Below, in pieces: positions 42,726 through 52,110 of a stretch of DNA of 54,236 nt (the stretch's first letter is position 1; every line of letters starts with the position of its first letter). Location of the stretch: contig CAAEIR010000035.1 in the NCBI GenBank assembly GCA_900756035.1, forward strand, positions 1 to 54,236, written 5' to 3'. The notes under the pieces are model-generated. The model was not told the origin of the DNA, searched no databases, and worked only from the letters and a program-made list of their open reading frames with translations. The stretch comes from an uncultured Anaerostipes sp. Its GTDB lineage: Bacteria; Bacillota; Clostridia; Lachnospirales; Lachnospiraceae. Both the position numbers and the translations under genes were made by a program.

Positions 42726-43589
42726 TTAAGATTTCTCCCATCTTCCGGATGCCCCGCATGGTAAAATTAACCCATTCGAGGATACCGGAAGCCCGATTTC
42801 ATCTGAATTTACACTTCCGCCGAATTTTGCTTTGACCTGTGTTTCTAACATATAGCTTAAAACTGCCGGCTGGAGTCCCGTTGTGTAAGAATTCACAAGG
42901 AAAAACAGTGGATCGTCCGATAAAATTTTCGTGCAGAGTTCTATAAACGGATAAATCTTTTCTTCAATCTTCCAGATCTCTCCTTTCGGTCCTCTTCCAT
43001 AAGACGGAGGATCCATAATAATTCCGTCATAATGATTTCCCCGGCGGATTTCACGCTCTACAAACTTCACACAATCATCTACCAGCCACCGGATCGGTTT
43101 CTCGCGGAGTCCGGAAAGCTGTGCGTTCTCTTTTGCCCAGTTTACCATTCCTTTTGAAGCATCCACATGAGTTACGGAGGCTCCTGCCGCCGCTGCCGCA
43201 AGTGTCGCTCCTCCGGTATAAGCAAACAAATTCAATACCTTCACCGGTTTCTTCGCCTTACGAATTTTATCAGAAAACCAATCCCAGTTTACTGCCTGCT
43301 CCGGGAACAGTCCTGTATGCTTAAAACTAAACGGCTGAAGATGAAATTTAAGATCCTTATACTGAATATCCCAGATCTTGGGAAGATCAAAAAATTCCCA
43401 CTGTCCTCCGCCTTTAGAACTTCTATGATAGTGTCCGTTTGGTTTCTTCCATTGTCTTAACTTCTTCGGTGTATCCCATAACACCTGCGGGTCCGGCCTT
43501 ACGAGGAAATAATCTCCCCATCTCTCTAATTTTTCTCCATTTGAAGTATCTAAAACTTCATAATCTTTCCATTGGTCTGCTGCCCACAT
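42726..43589 (-). CDS. Class I SAM-dependent methyltransferase, RlmI-like
   Basis: 287 residues. SAM-binding motif I 'VLNLFAYTGGATLAAAAAGA' and the catalytic 'MDPPSYGRGPKGEIWK' motif match 23S rRNA m5C1962 methyltransferases (RlmI/RlmK branch). The N-terminal PUA domain of E. coli RlmI is replaced by a shorter beta-rich part ('GDYFLVRPDPQVLWDT', 'GGGQWEFFDLP'). It has its own promoter upstream. Target rRNA base unproven. Confidence 0.8.
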   Translation of the reverse strand: MWAADQWKDYEVLDTSNGEKLERWGDYFLVRPDPQVLWDTPKKLRQWKKPNGHYHRSSKGGGQWEFFDLPKIWDIQYKDLKFHLQPFSFKHTGLFPEQAVNWDWFSDKIRKAKKPVKVLNLFAYTGGATLAAAAAGASVTHVDASKGMVNWAKENAQLSGLREKPIRWLVDDCVKFVEREIRRGNHYDGIIMDPPSYGRGPKGEIWKIEEKIYPFIELCTKILSDDPLFFLVNSYTTGLQPAVLSYMLETQVKAKFGGSVNSDEIGLPVSSNGLILPCGASGRWEKS

Positions 43590-43633
43590 ATATACGATCT
43601 CTCTTTCTTCATTATTTCGATATTCACGTTCTC

Positions 43634-43663
43634 ATTATATAATACTTTTTGTAAGTGTTTCAA
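43634..43663 (-). promoter_or_regulatory. Promoter of the RlmI-like gene
   Basis: Minus strand: TTGAAA, 18-base spacer, TATAAT, 44 bases before the start codon. No separate terminator for glgX is visible in this short spacer. Confidence 0.65.
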
Positions 43664-43682
43664 TTTTTTTCTTGCAAAACTT

Positions 43683-45752
43683 TTATTCTGCTTCTAAAAT
43701 TATCACACTTCTTCCTTCCATTTCATAACAATCCTCGCCTAAAGCTTCTGATTGTGCACAGACTGCTGTGTTAATCTTAAGACTCCACTGATATCCATCC
43801 GGCAGACTCGGAACTTTAATCACATGGCTCTCCCAGTGCATATTCATACCTACATATACAATTTCATCTCTTGTATCCTCCCGGTTTCTTCCGGCAAACA
43901 TAATCCCCAACACCCGGGAACCACTGCTTTCATCTGCCTGCCACGGAAGAACCCCGTGAAAACTCACCTTCGGAAAATGACACGCCGCAGGTTTTACATC
44001 ACTTTTTAACACCTGATGCTCTTTTCGAAACCGTATCATCTTTCGAAAATGTTCATAAACATCGTCAAAGTCCTTCTTTCGATTCCAATTAAGCCAGGAT
44101 ATTTTGTTATCCTGACAATATGGATTATTATTTCCCAACTGTGTATTACAAAACTCATCTCCCGCCAAAATCATCGGAACTCCTTTACTGACAAGAAGGA
44201 GCGCTGCCGCATTTTTTACAAGCTTCTTTCGAAGACTTAAGATTTGCTCATCCTGCGTCTCTCCCTCTGTACCACAGTTCCAACTATAATTCTCATCACT
44301 TCCGTCTTGATTCCCCCAGCCGTTTTCTTCGTTATGCTTGCAATTATAGGAATACAAATCCCATAAAGTAAATCCGTCATGACATGTGATAAAATTCACA
44401 GATGCATCATATCCTCTTCCGGAAGCTCCGTAGAGATCCCTTGAACCTGCAATTCGATCCATCACAGCCGACACCATCCCGAGATCTCCTTTTAAAAATC
44501 TTCTAAGATCATCTCGATATTTTCCATTCCACTCCGACCAACGATTCCACGAAGGAAATGTGCCAACCTGATACAGACCTCCCGCATCCCACGCCTCAGC
44601 AATCAGTTTCACTTTTCCGAGTACCGGATCAAAAGCAAGTCTTTCAAGAATCGGTGGTTTCTTAAGAGGTTCGCCCTCCTCACTGCGCCCCAGAATGGAA
44701 GCAAGATCAAATCGAAATCCATCAATTCTGTATTCCACAACCCAATACCGCAGACAATCTAAGATCATATTCTGTACCACCGGATGATTACAGTTTAAGG
44801 TGTTTCCGCATCCGCTGAAATTATAGTATTTTCCTTCTGCCGTAAGCATATAGTAAACACGATTATCAAAGCCCTTAAACGATATAAACGGGCCTGCTTC
44901 ATTTCCCTCGGCAGTATGATTGAACACAACATCTAAAATCACCTCTATTTTGTTGGCATGAAGCTCCCTTACAAGAGATTTTAATTCATCCCCCTCATGA
45001 TTATATTCTTTCTTAGAGGCATAGCTTGTATTTGGTGCAAAAAAACTAATGGGATTATATCCCCAATAATCCAAAAGGCGTTTCCCATTGACTTCTCTGC
45101 TTCCTCTCGTTTCATCGAACTCAAATACCGGCATTAATTCCACTGCATTGATTCCCAGATCCTTTAAATACGGAATCTTTTCTCTGATTCCCTCAAAGGT
45201 ACCCGGACAAGCAACATCGGAAGACTCATCCTTAGTAAATCCTCTGGTATGCAACTCATAAATGATCAAATCTTCCATAGGGATATCTTCCTGTACCTTG
45301 TCTCCCCAGTCAAAATCTTCTCCGACAACTCTTCCCCGATAGGCAAAATCGTAATCCGGATGCACACCCCACTGACTTTGTCCGGTGACAGCCCGGGCAT
45401 AGGGATCCAGCAAAAAAAGATCTTTTTGAAACAGCAGCCCCTTTGACGGATCGTATGGACCGTCTATACGATAGGCATATTCAAACGCTTCAATATCCAG
45501 ATCAAAAACAATCATAGAATAAACATTTCCAATCCGATAATGATCCGGAAAGGGAATCACGGCAAACGGCTCTCTCGCCTGTCTCTCAAACAAAACTAAT
45601 TCGCAGGCAGTTCCCTCCTGTGTATACACAGTAAAGCTCACTCCGCCCGGAATTGCAACCGCTCCATTTTGCAGAAAAAATCCAGGACGAATCCGAAATC
45701 CATCATATTCATCAATTGGTATCAGTTGATTGTGTTCCTTTAATACACTCAT
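43683..45752 (-). CDS. glgX: Glycogen debranching enzyme, GlgX/isoamylase type
   Basis: 689 residues of glycoside hydrolase family 13. N-terminal CBM48 beta-sandwich (about 15-130) precedes the catalytic barrel. Conserved regions: 'DVVFNHT' (274-280), nucleophile Asp349 in 'GFRFDLAS', acid/base Glu386 in 'LIAEAWDAGG', and His458-Asp459 in 'CHDGFTLWD'. 'HNEENGWGNQDG' is typical of GlgX/TreX. It cuts alpha-1,6 branches of glycogen after phosphorylase. No other glycogen gene is next to it. Confidence 0.92.
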   Translation of the reverse strand: MSVLKEHNQLIPIDEYDGFRIRPGFFLQNGAVAIPGGVSFTVYTQEGTACELVLFERQAREPFAVIPFPDHYRIGNVYSMIVFDLDIEAFEYAYRIDGPYDPSKGLLFQKDLFLLDPYARAVTGQSQWGVHPDYDFAYRGRVVGEDFDWGDKVQEDIPMEDLIIYELHTRGFTKDESSDVACPGTFEGIREKIPYLKDLGINAVELMPVFEFDETRGSREVNGKRLLDYWGYNPISFFAPNTSYASKKEYNHEGDELKSLVRELHANKIEVILDVVFNHTAEGNEAGPFISFKGFDNRVYYMLTAEGKYYNFSGCGNTLNCNHPVVQNMILDCLRYWVVEYRIDGFRFDLASILGRSEEGEPLKKPPILERLAFDPVLGKVKLIAEAWDAGGLYQVGTFPSWNRWSEWNGKYRDDLRRFLKGDLGMVSAVMDRIAGSRDLYGASGRGYDASVNFITCHDGFTLWDLYSYNCKHNEENGWGNQDGSDENYSWNCGTEGETQDEQILSLRKKLVKNAAALLLVSKGVPMILAGDEFCNTQLGNNNPYCQDNKISWLNWNRKKDFDDVYEHFRKMIRFRKEHQVLKSDVKPAACHFPKVSFHGVLPWQADESSGSRVLGIMFAGRNREDTRDEIVYVGMNMHWESHVIKVPSLPDGYQWSLKINTAVCAQSEALGEDCYEMEGRSVIILEAE

Positions 45753-45805
45753 ATGACTCTCTCCTATAAAACATCATTTCCAAACCGTATCTTACGTATC
45801 TAAAA

Positions 45806-45832
45806 AGAAAGACCCCGCAAAGAGGCCTTTCT
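45806..45832 (-). terminator. Terminator of the DUF815 ATPase gene
   Basis: AGAAAGACCCC / GAGGCCTTTCT stem (with wobble pairs) and a 5-base loop. CTTTTTAG follows on the minus strand. Confidence 0.7.
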
Positions 45833-45834
45833 CC

Positions 45835-47142
45835 TTATTCCTGTATTCCAATCAAGTAATTAATAAACTGCTGTGCTGTTCTTCCGGAAATTCCCCCATG
45901 ACTTAATTCCCATTTATTCGCTTCTTTACAAAGCTCTTCATCACTCATCAGAATACCTGCTTTATGTGCTAATTCTGTTACAATATGGAAGTATTCTTTC
46001 TGACTTGGTTTAGAATAATTAATAGTTACACCAAATCGGTTCACGAGCGACAATTTTTCCTCCATTGTATCAGAACGATGCATTCCATTCTGACGTTCCA
46101 CATCATCTCTGTCATTCCATGTTTCTTTGATTAAATGGCGGCGGTTGGAAGTTGCATAGATTAAAATATTCTCCGGTTTCGTTTCAACACCACCTTCAAT
46201 AACAGCCTTTAAAAATTTGTATTCGATTTCAAATTCTTCAAAAGACAGATCATCCATATAAATAATAAAACGATAATTCCGGTTCTTAATCTTGGCAATG
46301 ACATTAGACAGATCCTTAAACTGATGCTTGTAAATCTCAATCATACGCAGTCCACGGTCGTAATATTCGTTCACAATGGCTTTGATACTGGTTGACTTTC
46401 CAGTTCCACTGTCACCGAACAACAGTACATTATTAGCCTTCTTTCCTTCCACAAAAGCCTCGGTGTTATCCACCAGTTTCTGCTTCTGGATCTCATATCC
46501 CACCAGATCGGATAAAACTACCTTATCCATGTTATTAATTGCCCTGAAACGAATGTCATTTTCTCCACATTCCTCAATACGGAATGCTTTATTAAGTCCA
46601 AACATACCGACGCCATATGCCTGATAAAAATCTGTTACCATATCGAAAAATTCGTTCTCATCCTTTGCCGTTTCCAGACGTTCACTTAAAGCCTGCACCT
46701 TCTCACTGACGTTTTTATTATACATCAGCTCCGGCTTGGTAATTGCACGGTAGTCAGAAATCCTCTGAAAACAGTCAATTCCCAACTCCTTCTCTATGCA
46801 GGTAAAATCATAGTGGAATAACTGCAAAAATGCTCTGAAGTCATTTTTAGCAAAATAATTCACACTTCCCTCACTTGCTCCGACTTTTTCACAGGTAATG
46901 CTAAAAGGATTTTCATTGGTAATCAGCAAAAAAGTCAGATAATTGTGCCAGAGATTTTTATCAAAAGCGTAGTCTGTCGCTGTCTGAAGGATTCTCTTCA
47001 CCTGTTTAAACACTCTTGTTATAAGCACATCTTTTGTCTGTGTCCCCTCATCCATACACCGAAAAATATCACTTAACTGCATTAAAATGGAGTCCTGATC
47101 CATATCACCATAGATTAATAATTTTGAAACTATATCATACAT
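45835..47142 (-). CDS. DUF815 family AAA+ ATPase
   Basis: 435 residues from the ATG at 47142 (AAAGGA 11 bases upstream); the open frame to 47253 overlaps the ROK gene and is not needed. The C-terminal half is a AAA+ domain: Walker A 'FGDSGTGKSTSI', Walker B 'IIYMDDLSFEEFE', sensor 'LIYATSNRRHLI'. The N-terminal half is helical with no known motif. DUF815 proteins are common in Firmicutes and Proteobacteria, but their task is not known to me. Confidence 0.85.
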   Translation of the reverse strand: MYDIVSKLLIYGDMDQDSILMQLSDIFRCMDEGTQTKDVLITRVFKQVKRILQTATDYAFDKNLWHNYLTFLLITNENPFSITCEKVGASEGSVNYFAKNDFRAFLQLFHYDFTCIEKELGIDCFQRISDYRAITKPELMYNKNVSEKVQALSERLETAKDENEFFDMVTDFYQAYGVGMFGLNKAFRIEECGENDIRFRAINNMDKVVLSDLVGYEIQKQKLVDNTEAFVEGKKANNVLLFGDSGTGKSTSIKAIVNEYYDRGLRMIEIYKHQFKDLSNVIAKIKNRNYRFIIYMDDLSFEEFEIEYKFLKAVIEGGVETKPENILIYATSNRRHLIKETWNDRDDVERQNGMHRSDTMEEKLSLVNRFGVTINYSKPSQKEYFHIVTELAHKAGILMSDEELCKEANKWELSHGGISGRTAQQFINYLIGIQE

Positions 47143-47198
47143 CGAACGATCTATCCTTTCTCTTTTTATAGAAAGTATAGCCTTTTTTGCCCAGATTC

Positions 47199-48098
47199 TC
47201 AACCCTTTTTTCCATTTATAAAAGCAAGGTGTGCCGCCCCGATCAGCCCGCAATCCTCACCCAGTTTTGTCGGAACAATTTGAATGTTATCTTCTAACGC
47301 AGGATAGACTTTCTTTCTGACCCTCCTTTTTATTTCTTCAAGGAATCCTGGAATTTTTAATGCTACGCTTCCGCTGAATACAAAAAGATCCGGATCTAAA
47401 ATTCCATAGAGAATTCCCACAAAGCTAGATAAATATTCAAAAGTATCTTCCATAATTTGTGCTGCCTTTTCATTTCCGCTCTGTGCCAGCGCATAGACGT
47501 CTCCGGCATGATCCACAGAAAGTCCTGCCTCTCTGGCACGCTTTGTAATCGCAGTTCCACTTGCAATGGATTCAATCGATCCTTTCTTTAATTCTCCCTG
47601 CGCCGGACCGTCCTTCCATAAAATGCAATTCGCCACTTCCTGTGCAAATCCTCTCGTTCCTCTGTAAACTTCACCGTTCATACAAAATCCTGCTCCGATT
47701 CCTGTGGAAATGGTTAAAAACTGTACCAGATGCTTTCCTTTTCCCGCTCCAACCACTGCCTCCGCCAGACATGCCAGATTTGCATCATTTTCAAGAATTA
47801 CCGGAACCTTTGTCATCTCATTTAATGTTTTTGTTAAATGTAACTGATGCCATCCAGGAAGATTTGGAGGTGTAAGAACCATTCCATTCATTAAATCCAG
47901 AGGTCCCGGACAGGAAATTCCAATTCCCTCTACGGGATATTCAAATCGGTTTACGATTGTCCTGATTTTTTCCAATGTTATTTGAGGATTCTCCGGGTCT
48001 GTTCTAAACTGTTCTCTCTTTAAAATCTTATAATTTTCATCGATCAATGCCACTCTCGTGTTAGTTCCCCCTACGTCAATTCCAACTGCATATCTCAT
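47199..48098 (-). CDS. ROK family sugar kinase lacking the zinc motif
   Basis: 299 residues from the ATG at 48098 (AAAGGAG 9 bases upstream). 'AVGIDVGGTNTRVALID' ATP-phosphate loop, 'GIGISCPGPLD', 'VILENDANLACLAEAVVGAGKG' (catalytic Asp) and 'ISTGIGAGF' mark a sugar kinase. The usual ROK zinc signature (GH...CxCGxxGC) is absent; the region reads 'GFAQEVANCILWKDG', with Glu in place of the His. It is last in the fructose-type PTS operon after two bisphosphate aldolases. It could phosphorylate the PTS product to a ketose bisphosphate, or a related sugar. Confidence 0.82.
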   Translation of the reverse strand: MRYAVGIDVGGTNTRVALIDENYKILKREQFRTDPENPQITLEKIRTIVNRFEYPVEGIGISCPGPLDLMNGMVLTPPNLPGWHQLHLTKTLNEMTKVPVILENDANLACLAEAVVGAGKGKHLVQFLTISTGIGAGFCMNGEVYRGTRGFAQEVANCILWKDGPAQGELKKGSIESIASGTAITKRAREAGLSVDHAGDVYALAQSGNEKAAQIMEDTFEYLSSFVGILYGILDPDLFVFSGSVALKIPGFLEEIKRRVRKKVYPALEDNIQIVPTKLGEDCGLIGAAHLAFINGKKG

Positions 48099-48125
48099 AA
48101 CACATTTCTCCTTTTTATATGCAAA

Positions 48126-48147
48126 GAGGACAACCGAAGCTGTCCTC
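48126..48147 (-). terminator. Intercistronic hairpin between the aldolase and ROK kinase genes
   Basis: GAGGACA / TGTCCTC 7-bp stem with an 8-base loop, then only a short T run (TTTG) on the minus strand. It looks like a weak terminator or mRNA processing/stability element that lowers ROK kinase expression. Confidence 0.5.
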
Positions 48148-48161
48148 ACTTATTTCATTTT

Positions 48162-49031
48162 TTATTCGTAATAGTATTTTACTTTGTCCGCAGAATCAAA
48201 CAAGTTTACTTTATCTGCGATCACTGCCCGGCAAGCCTTAATTGGTTCCGGATAAATTTCAAGCGGTTCCCGGTATTCAGGGTGTGCATTTAACACTTCT
48301 CTGCATTTCTCATAAAATGCTACTTTAATGTCGCTGGAAATATTGATCTTTGAAATACCGATTTTTACTGCTTTGGCAATCTCTTCATCTTTATTGCTGG
48401 AACCTCCATGCAGCACAAGAGGAATATCTAAAGCATCTTTTAAGGTCTGCAAAATATCCAGTCGGAGTTCCGGCTTCATATCACTTGGATAAATACCATG
48501 TGCCGTTCCGATCGCTACCGCCAGTGTATCAATTCCGGTTTTTTCCACAAAATCTTTTGCCTGATCCGGGTCTGTATAAATAATTCCTGTTGTTCCACCC
48601 TCAATAGAGTTTCCTGTTGTTCCGATAGTTCCAAGTTCACTCTCTACCGATACATTGGCCAGATGTGCAACTTCACAAACTTTCTGTGTAATTGCTACAT
48701 TTTCCTCATAAGGAAGTTTGGATGCATCGATCATAACAGATGTAAATCCTGCCTGAATTGCTCTTACAACAGTTTCATACTGATCACCGTGATCCAGATG
48801 GATAACTACCGGCACATCTGTCTTAGAAGCCTCATAAATCATTGCCTGAATCAGGCTATTTTCTACAAAATTGAATTCATCCGGTGACATTTCCAGAATC
48901 ACAGGACTCTTCATTTCCTTCACCTGCTTCATTACCGCTTTTAATAATTGGTCACTTCCAATATTAAATGCAGGCACTGCAAATCCTTTTTCATCTGCTA
49001 CTTTTAATAAATCCTTCATATTCATTAACAT
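48162..49031 (-). CDS. Class II ketose-bisphosphate aldolase, copy 2
   Basis: 289 residues of the fructose/tagatose-bisphosphate aldolase family. Catalytic Asp and zinc His in 'IHLDHGD', zinc His residues in 'GTAHGIYP' and 'LHGGSS', and phosphate-binding 'KINISSDI' are present. It would split a ketose-1,6-bisphosphate to dihydroxyacetone phosphate and glyceraldehyde-3-phosphate. It differs from copy 1 in many places, so the two probably have different stereochemical preference (tagatose- or sorbose-type versus fructose-type). It follows copy 1 by 20 bases. Confidence 0.87.
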   Translation of the reverse strand: MLMNMKDLLKVADEKGFAVPAFNIGSDQLLKAVMKQVKEMKSPVILEMSPDEFNFVENSLIQAMIYEASKTDVPVVIHLDHGDQYETVVRAIQAGFTSVMIDASKLPYEENVAITQKVCEVAHLANVSVESELGTIGTTGNSIEGGTTGIIYTDPDQAKDFVEKTGIDTLAVAIGTAHGIYPSDMKPELRLDILQTLKDALDIPLVLHGGSSNKDEEIAKAVKIGISKINISSDIKVAFYEKCREVLNAHPEYREPLEIYPEPIKACRAVIADKVNLFDSADKVKYYYE

Positions 49032-49051
49032 TGCTTTTGTCTCCTTTTTAA

Positions 49052-49906
49052 TTATAATGATTTTCCTTCTGATTTTGATAAACGAATATATTTTTTTACA
49101 AGCTCCTGGCTATCAATTTCTGCCTGATGCATCATCACCCAGTAATTAATTTCCGGATTTTCTTTTAACTGTCTTTGAATACTTTCTACATTTGCATTCA
49201 TAAAGTCACAGCCTACATTAATCTTATTAATCCCGTATTTCACACATTGCCGGATATTCTCATCTCCGGACCCGCTTCCTCCATGAAGTACCAACGGCAT
49301 TTGTGTCTTTTCCTTGATTTTCTTTAATATTTCAAAATCAAACTTTGGAACATATCCATCTGGATAGTTTCCGTGGGAACTTCCAAAAGAAATTGCCAGT
49401 GCATCAATTCCGGTTTCTTTTGCAAACCGCAGTGCTTCTTCGGGATCAGTCTTCATTGCATCATCGGTATAATGTTCTCCTTCGCTGGCTCCCATACAAC
49501 CGATCTCACCTTCGACACTGGCTCCAAACTGTTGTGCAAACTGTACGATTTCCTTTGTCATCTGAATATTACCTTCTAAATCATACCGGGAAGCATCCAC
49601 CATCACGCTGGAATATCCATCCACCAACGCCTGCTTTAAAAGACTGATTTCTTCTCCATGATCAAAATTTAAAGCAACTTCCACACTTGCCCGCTCTGCT
49701 AGTTTCTTCACAATCGGTGCAATAAGATTACTGTCACAATGATTTACCATATGTTCCTGAACAATATTTACAATAATCGGCGCTCTCAAAGATTGTGCCG
49801 CCATAATCACTGCCCTGGCTGTCTCAATGTTAAAACAGTTGATCGCCATAACCGCATAGTTTTCTTCATTTGCCCGCCTTAACATTCCCTTCATTGATAC
49901 ATACAT
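49052..49906 (-). CDS. Class II ketose-bisphosphate aldolase, copy 1
   Basis: 284 residues. Asp and His in 'LNFDHGEE', His in 'GSSHGNYP' and 'LHGGSGSGD', and 'KINVGCDF' give a complete zinc-dependent aldolase. Note 'NFDHG' in place of the more common 'HLDHG': the His two residues before the Asp is Asn. It lies between the fructose-type IIC gene and aldolase copy 2. A paired arrangement is unusual and suggests that the operon handles more than one ketose or that the two form a mixed enzyme. Confidence 0.85.
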   Translation of the reverse strand: MYVSMKGMLRRANEENYAVMAINCFNIETARAVIMAAQSLRAPIIVNIVQEHMVNHCDSNLIAPIVKKLAERASVEVALNFDHGEEISLLKQALVDGYSSVMVDASRYDLEGNIQMTKEIVQFAQQFGASVEGEIGCMGASEGEHYTDDAMKTDPEEALRFAKETGIDALAISFGSSHGNYPDGYVPKFDFEILKKIKEKTQMPLVLHGGSGSGDENIRQCVKYGINKINVGCDFMNANVESIQRQLKENPEINYWVMMHQAEIDSQELVKKYIRLSKSEGKSL

Positions 49907-49927
49907 AGTAGTCTTTCCTTTCTTGTC

Positions 49928-51016
49928 TTATGAGATTGTAAATCCTGATAAATCCATCTCTTCTTCTTTTTCATCCTCTGCCGGCTCATCCAGAGTTGTT
50001 TTTTTCTTTTTAATCAATACAAGAAGGATTCCTGTCACAGCAGTTCCTGCCAAAAGAGCAATCAGGGCTGCCAGTGGATTTGACATTGCAGGAATGACAA
50101 AAACTCCGCCGGAAGGTACTTTACTTCCTACTCCAAGAGAAAAACTAATTGCTCCGGTAACCCCACATCCGGTTGCTGTACAGATCACTGTACGAATCAA
50201 ATCATTCATAGCAATCGGGATAACACCTTCAGAAATCATGCAAAGTCCCATCGGAAATGCCACTTTAATATTTTCCACCTCTTGTGAAGAATAAATATTC
50301 TTCTTCATTACCTTTGATAATACCAGAGAAAATGTAATTCCAAGCGGCGGTACCATTGCTGCTAATACTTTAATTGCCTCAGGTTCTGTGATTCCTTCTA
50401 AGAGAAGTCCATCACAAATTAAATTCGGAACTTTACTGATTGGGCCTCCGAAATCAATGCATCCAAGTGCACCGATAATAAATCCATAAACACCCTTTGA
50501 AGACTGATCCAGTCCGGTAATAAAGTTTGTCAGCGCATTCGTTGCCCATACAATTGGTGTTCCAATAACGAAGAACATGATCAGCCCTGCAATCAGTGCA
50601 GATAAGGTAGGAACAATCATCATTGGCATTAATGCCTCTGCCCATTTCGGAACCTTTAAGTTATTTTTAATAAATAACGCAATGTAACCGACCAGATAAC
50701 CACCTATCATACCACCTAAGAATCCTGCACCAAGAAAGGATGCAATCTGACCCATTAAGAAACCAGGGGCAATTCCCGGACGATCTGCAATGGAATATGA
50801 GATATACCCGGCAATAAATGATGGCAGTAAGCCCATTCCCAAAACACCCAGCGAGGTCAGCGCATTCGGAACCGTCATTTTAGACAATTCTGTAACATTT
50901 TCTCCACCCATCAGGTTACCGACAGCGATTAACAAACCGGATGCTACAACTAATGGAAGCATATAGGAAATGGCAGTTAACGCATGACGTTTTAATTCTG
51001 CTCCAATTTTTTTCAT
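49928..51016 (-). CDS. PTS fructose-type IIC permease
   Basis: 362 residues, about ten membrane segments, with the fructose-class IIC pattern 'MGLLPSFIAGYISYSIADRPGIAPGFL' and 'SSKGVYGFIIGALGCIDFGGPISKV'. An acidic cytosolic tail rich in Glu and Asp follows (about 338-358). It is separate from IIA and IIB, unlike FruA fusions. Such stand-alone systems move fructose, mannose or related ketoses. Confidence 0.9.
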   Translation of the reverse strand: MKKIGAELKRHALTAISYMLPLVVASGLLIAVGNLMGGENVTELSKMTVPNALTSLGVLGMGLLPSFIAGYISYSIADRPGIAPGFLMGQIASFLGAGFLGGMIGGYLVGYIALFIKNNLKVPKWAEALMPMMIVPTLSALIAGLIMFFVIGTPIVWATNALTNFITGLDQSSKGVYGFIIGALGCIDFGGPISKVPNLICDGLLLEGITEPEAIKVLAAMVPPLGITFSLVLSKVMKKNIYSSQEVENIKVAFPMGLCMISEGVIPIAMNDLIRTVICTATGCGVTGAISFSLGVGSKVPSGGVFVIPAMSNPLAALIALLAGTAVTGILLVLIKKKKTTLDEPAEDEKEEEMDLSGFTIS

Positions 51017-51051
51017 TTCTCTCTTCTCCTTTTCTTTTCTCTTCTCATTTG

Positions 51052-51366
51052 TTAGTTCTTTTTCAAGTCTTCTTCAATTTTAGCAATTAATTGTTTTGGT
51101 GCTTTTACACAGACATTCGTTGGAACCTTTACTGTAGGTTTTCCCTCAAATCGTTCCGTTCCCGTAATTGCGATGTCAATCGCAAGAATCACGATATCCG
51201 CTTCTTCAATTTCCTGGGCAGTTAACTCATCTTCTGTTCCAATGGTTCCCTGAGTCTCTACTTTGATGATGTGCCCCATACTTTCCGCAGCACGGATTAA
51301 TTTTTCCTTGGCAATATAGGTATGTGCAATACCAGATGTACATGCTGCAACTGCTACAATTTTCAT
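51052..51366 (-). CDS. PTS fructose-type IIB subunit
   Basis: 104 residues. Phosphorylation Cys9 in 'VAACTSGIAHTYIA' is the fructose-class signature. It is first in the transport-and-aldolase operon; GAAAGGAGAACAAACT-ATG precedes it. The spacer before it holds two copies of the putative activator motif. Confidence 0.93.
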   Translation of the reverse strand: MKIVAVAACTSGIAHTYIAKEKLIRAAESMGHIIKVETQGTIGTEDELTAQEIEEADIVILAIDIAITGTERFEGKPTVKVPTNVCVKAPKQLIAKIEEDLKKN

Positions 51367-51452
51367 AGTTTGTTCTCCTTTCCAGGTGTTTTTACCTCGT
51401 TTCTTTATGTTTCAATCATACCCTAAGAACCTCTTCTGTGTTCATTAAGAGA

Positions 51453-51470
51453 GGGCTTTTTAATGCGGTA
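51453..51470 (-). promoter_or_regulatory. Putative activator motif, copy A (promoter-proximal)
   Basis: Minus strand TACCGCATTAAAAAGCCC, matching copies B and C at TACCG-S-ATTAAAA. It lies upstream of a TATGAT -10 (51415-51420 region) that has no good -35, as expected for an activator-dependent promoter. Confidence 0.6.
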
Positions 51471-51505
51471 TTTTTTTCTTTGTATCCCTTTTTTTCTGCC
51501 CGATT

Positions 51506-51523
51506 GACCGTTTTAATCCGGTA
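51506..51523 (-). promoter_or_regulatory. Putative activator motif, copy B
   Basis: Minus strand TACCGGATTAAAACGGTC, containing the dyad ACCG-N8-CGGT. It is 53 bases upstream of copy A, about five helical turns, so the same face of the DNA. Confidence 0.6.
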
Positions 51524-51569
51524 ACTTTTTATTACAGTCGAAGATTGCCTTCTTAGATAAAATAAAAGA

Positions 51570-51609
51570 ATCCCCGGAGACTGGAATTTCAACTCCTATC
51601 TCCGGGGAT
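51570..51609 (-). terminator. Terminator between the IIA gene and the IIB operon
   Basis: Perfect 11-bp stem ATCCCCGGAGA / TCTCCGGGGAT. On the minus strand TTCTTTTATTTT follows. It splits the PTS locus into regulator-IIA and IIB-IIC-aldolase-kinase transcripts. Confidence 0.85.
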
Positions 51610-51634
51610 CGGCATATATTTGTATTCGTTTTAT

Positions 51635-52084
51635 TCAGGAAAAGACCGCCTTTAAATCCTGTACCGTTTCCGCTGCAAGAAGTGCTTCTACTGCTTCATC
51701 ATTTCCAAGAGTTCTTGCCACTTCTGCTAAAAGCCTTAAATGAGTCCTGGCATTTTCATTATCATTTCCAACAGCAAATAAAAAGATCAGCTTTACACCC
51801 TTTCCGTCTAAGGTTTCCCATTCAATTTCCTTCTCAACCTTTCCGATGGCGATTCCTACCTGAGTAACAGAATCACTTTTCCCATGGGGAATTGCCACAT
51901 AATTTCCGATTCCTGTCTGGCCCTGAGATTCCCTTAGATAAATATCCTCTACATATGCATCAACATCGGCAATATATCCGGCATCCTTTAATTTTTGAGC
52001 CAGATGCCAGATTGCCTCTTTCTTATTTTCTGCTGTCATATTTAGATCAATAACTCTCTCATCTAATACATTTCGAATATCCAT
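51635..52084 (-). CDS. PTS fructose-type IIA subunit
   Basis: 149-residue PTS_EIIA type-2 domain with phosphorylation site His67 in 'GNYVAIPHGKSDS'. It follows the PRD regulator by 26 bases and is cut off from IIB by a strong terminator, so it is made with the regulator. That may let IIA levels set the regulator's phosphorylation before the transport genes are induced. Confidence 0.9.
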   Translation of the reverse strand: MDIRNVLDERVIDLNMTAENKKEAIWHLAQKLKDAGYIADVDAYVEDIYLRESQGQTGIGNYVAIPHGKSDSVTQVGIAIGKVEKEIEWETLDGKGVKLIFLFAVGNDNENARTHLRLLAEVARTLGNDEAVEALLAAETVQDLKAVFS

Positions 52085-52110
52085 TTTTCTTCCTCCTAGT
52101 TTGCTTTCCT

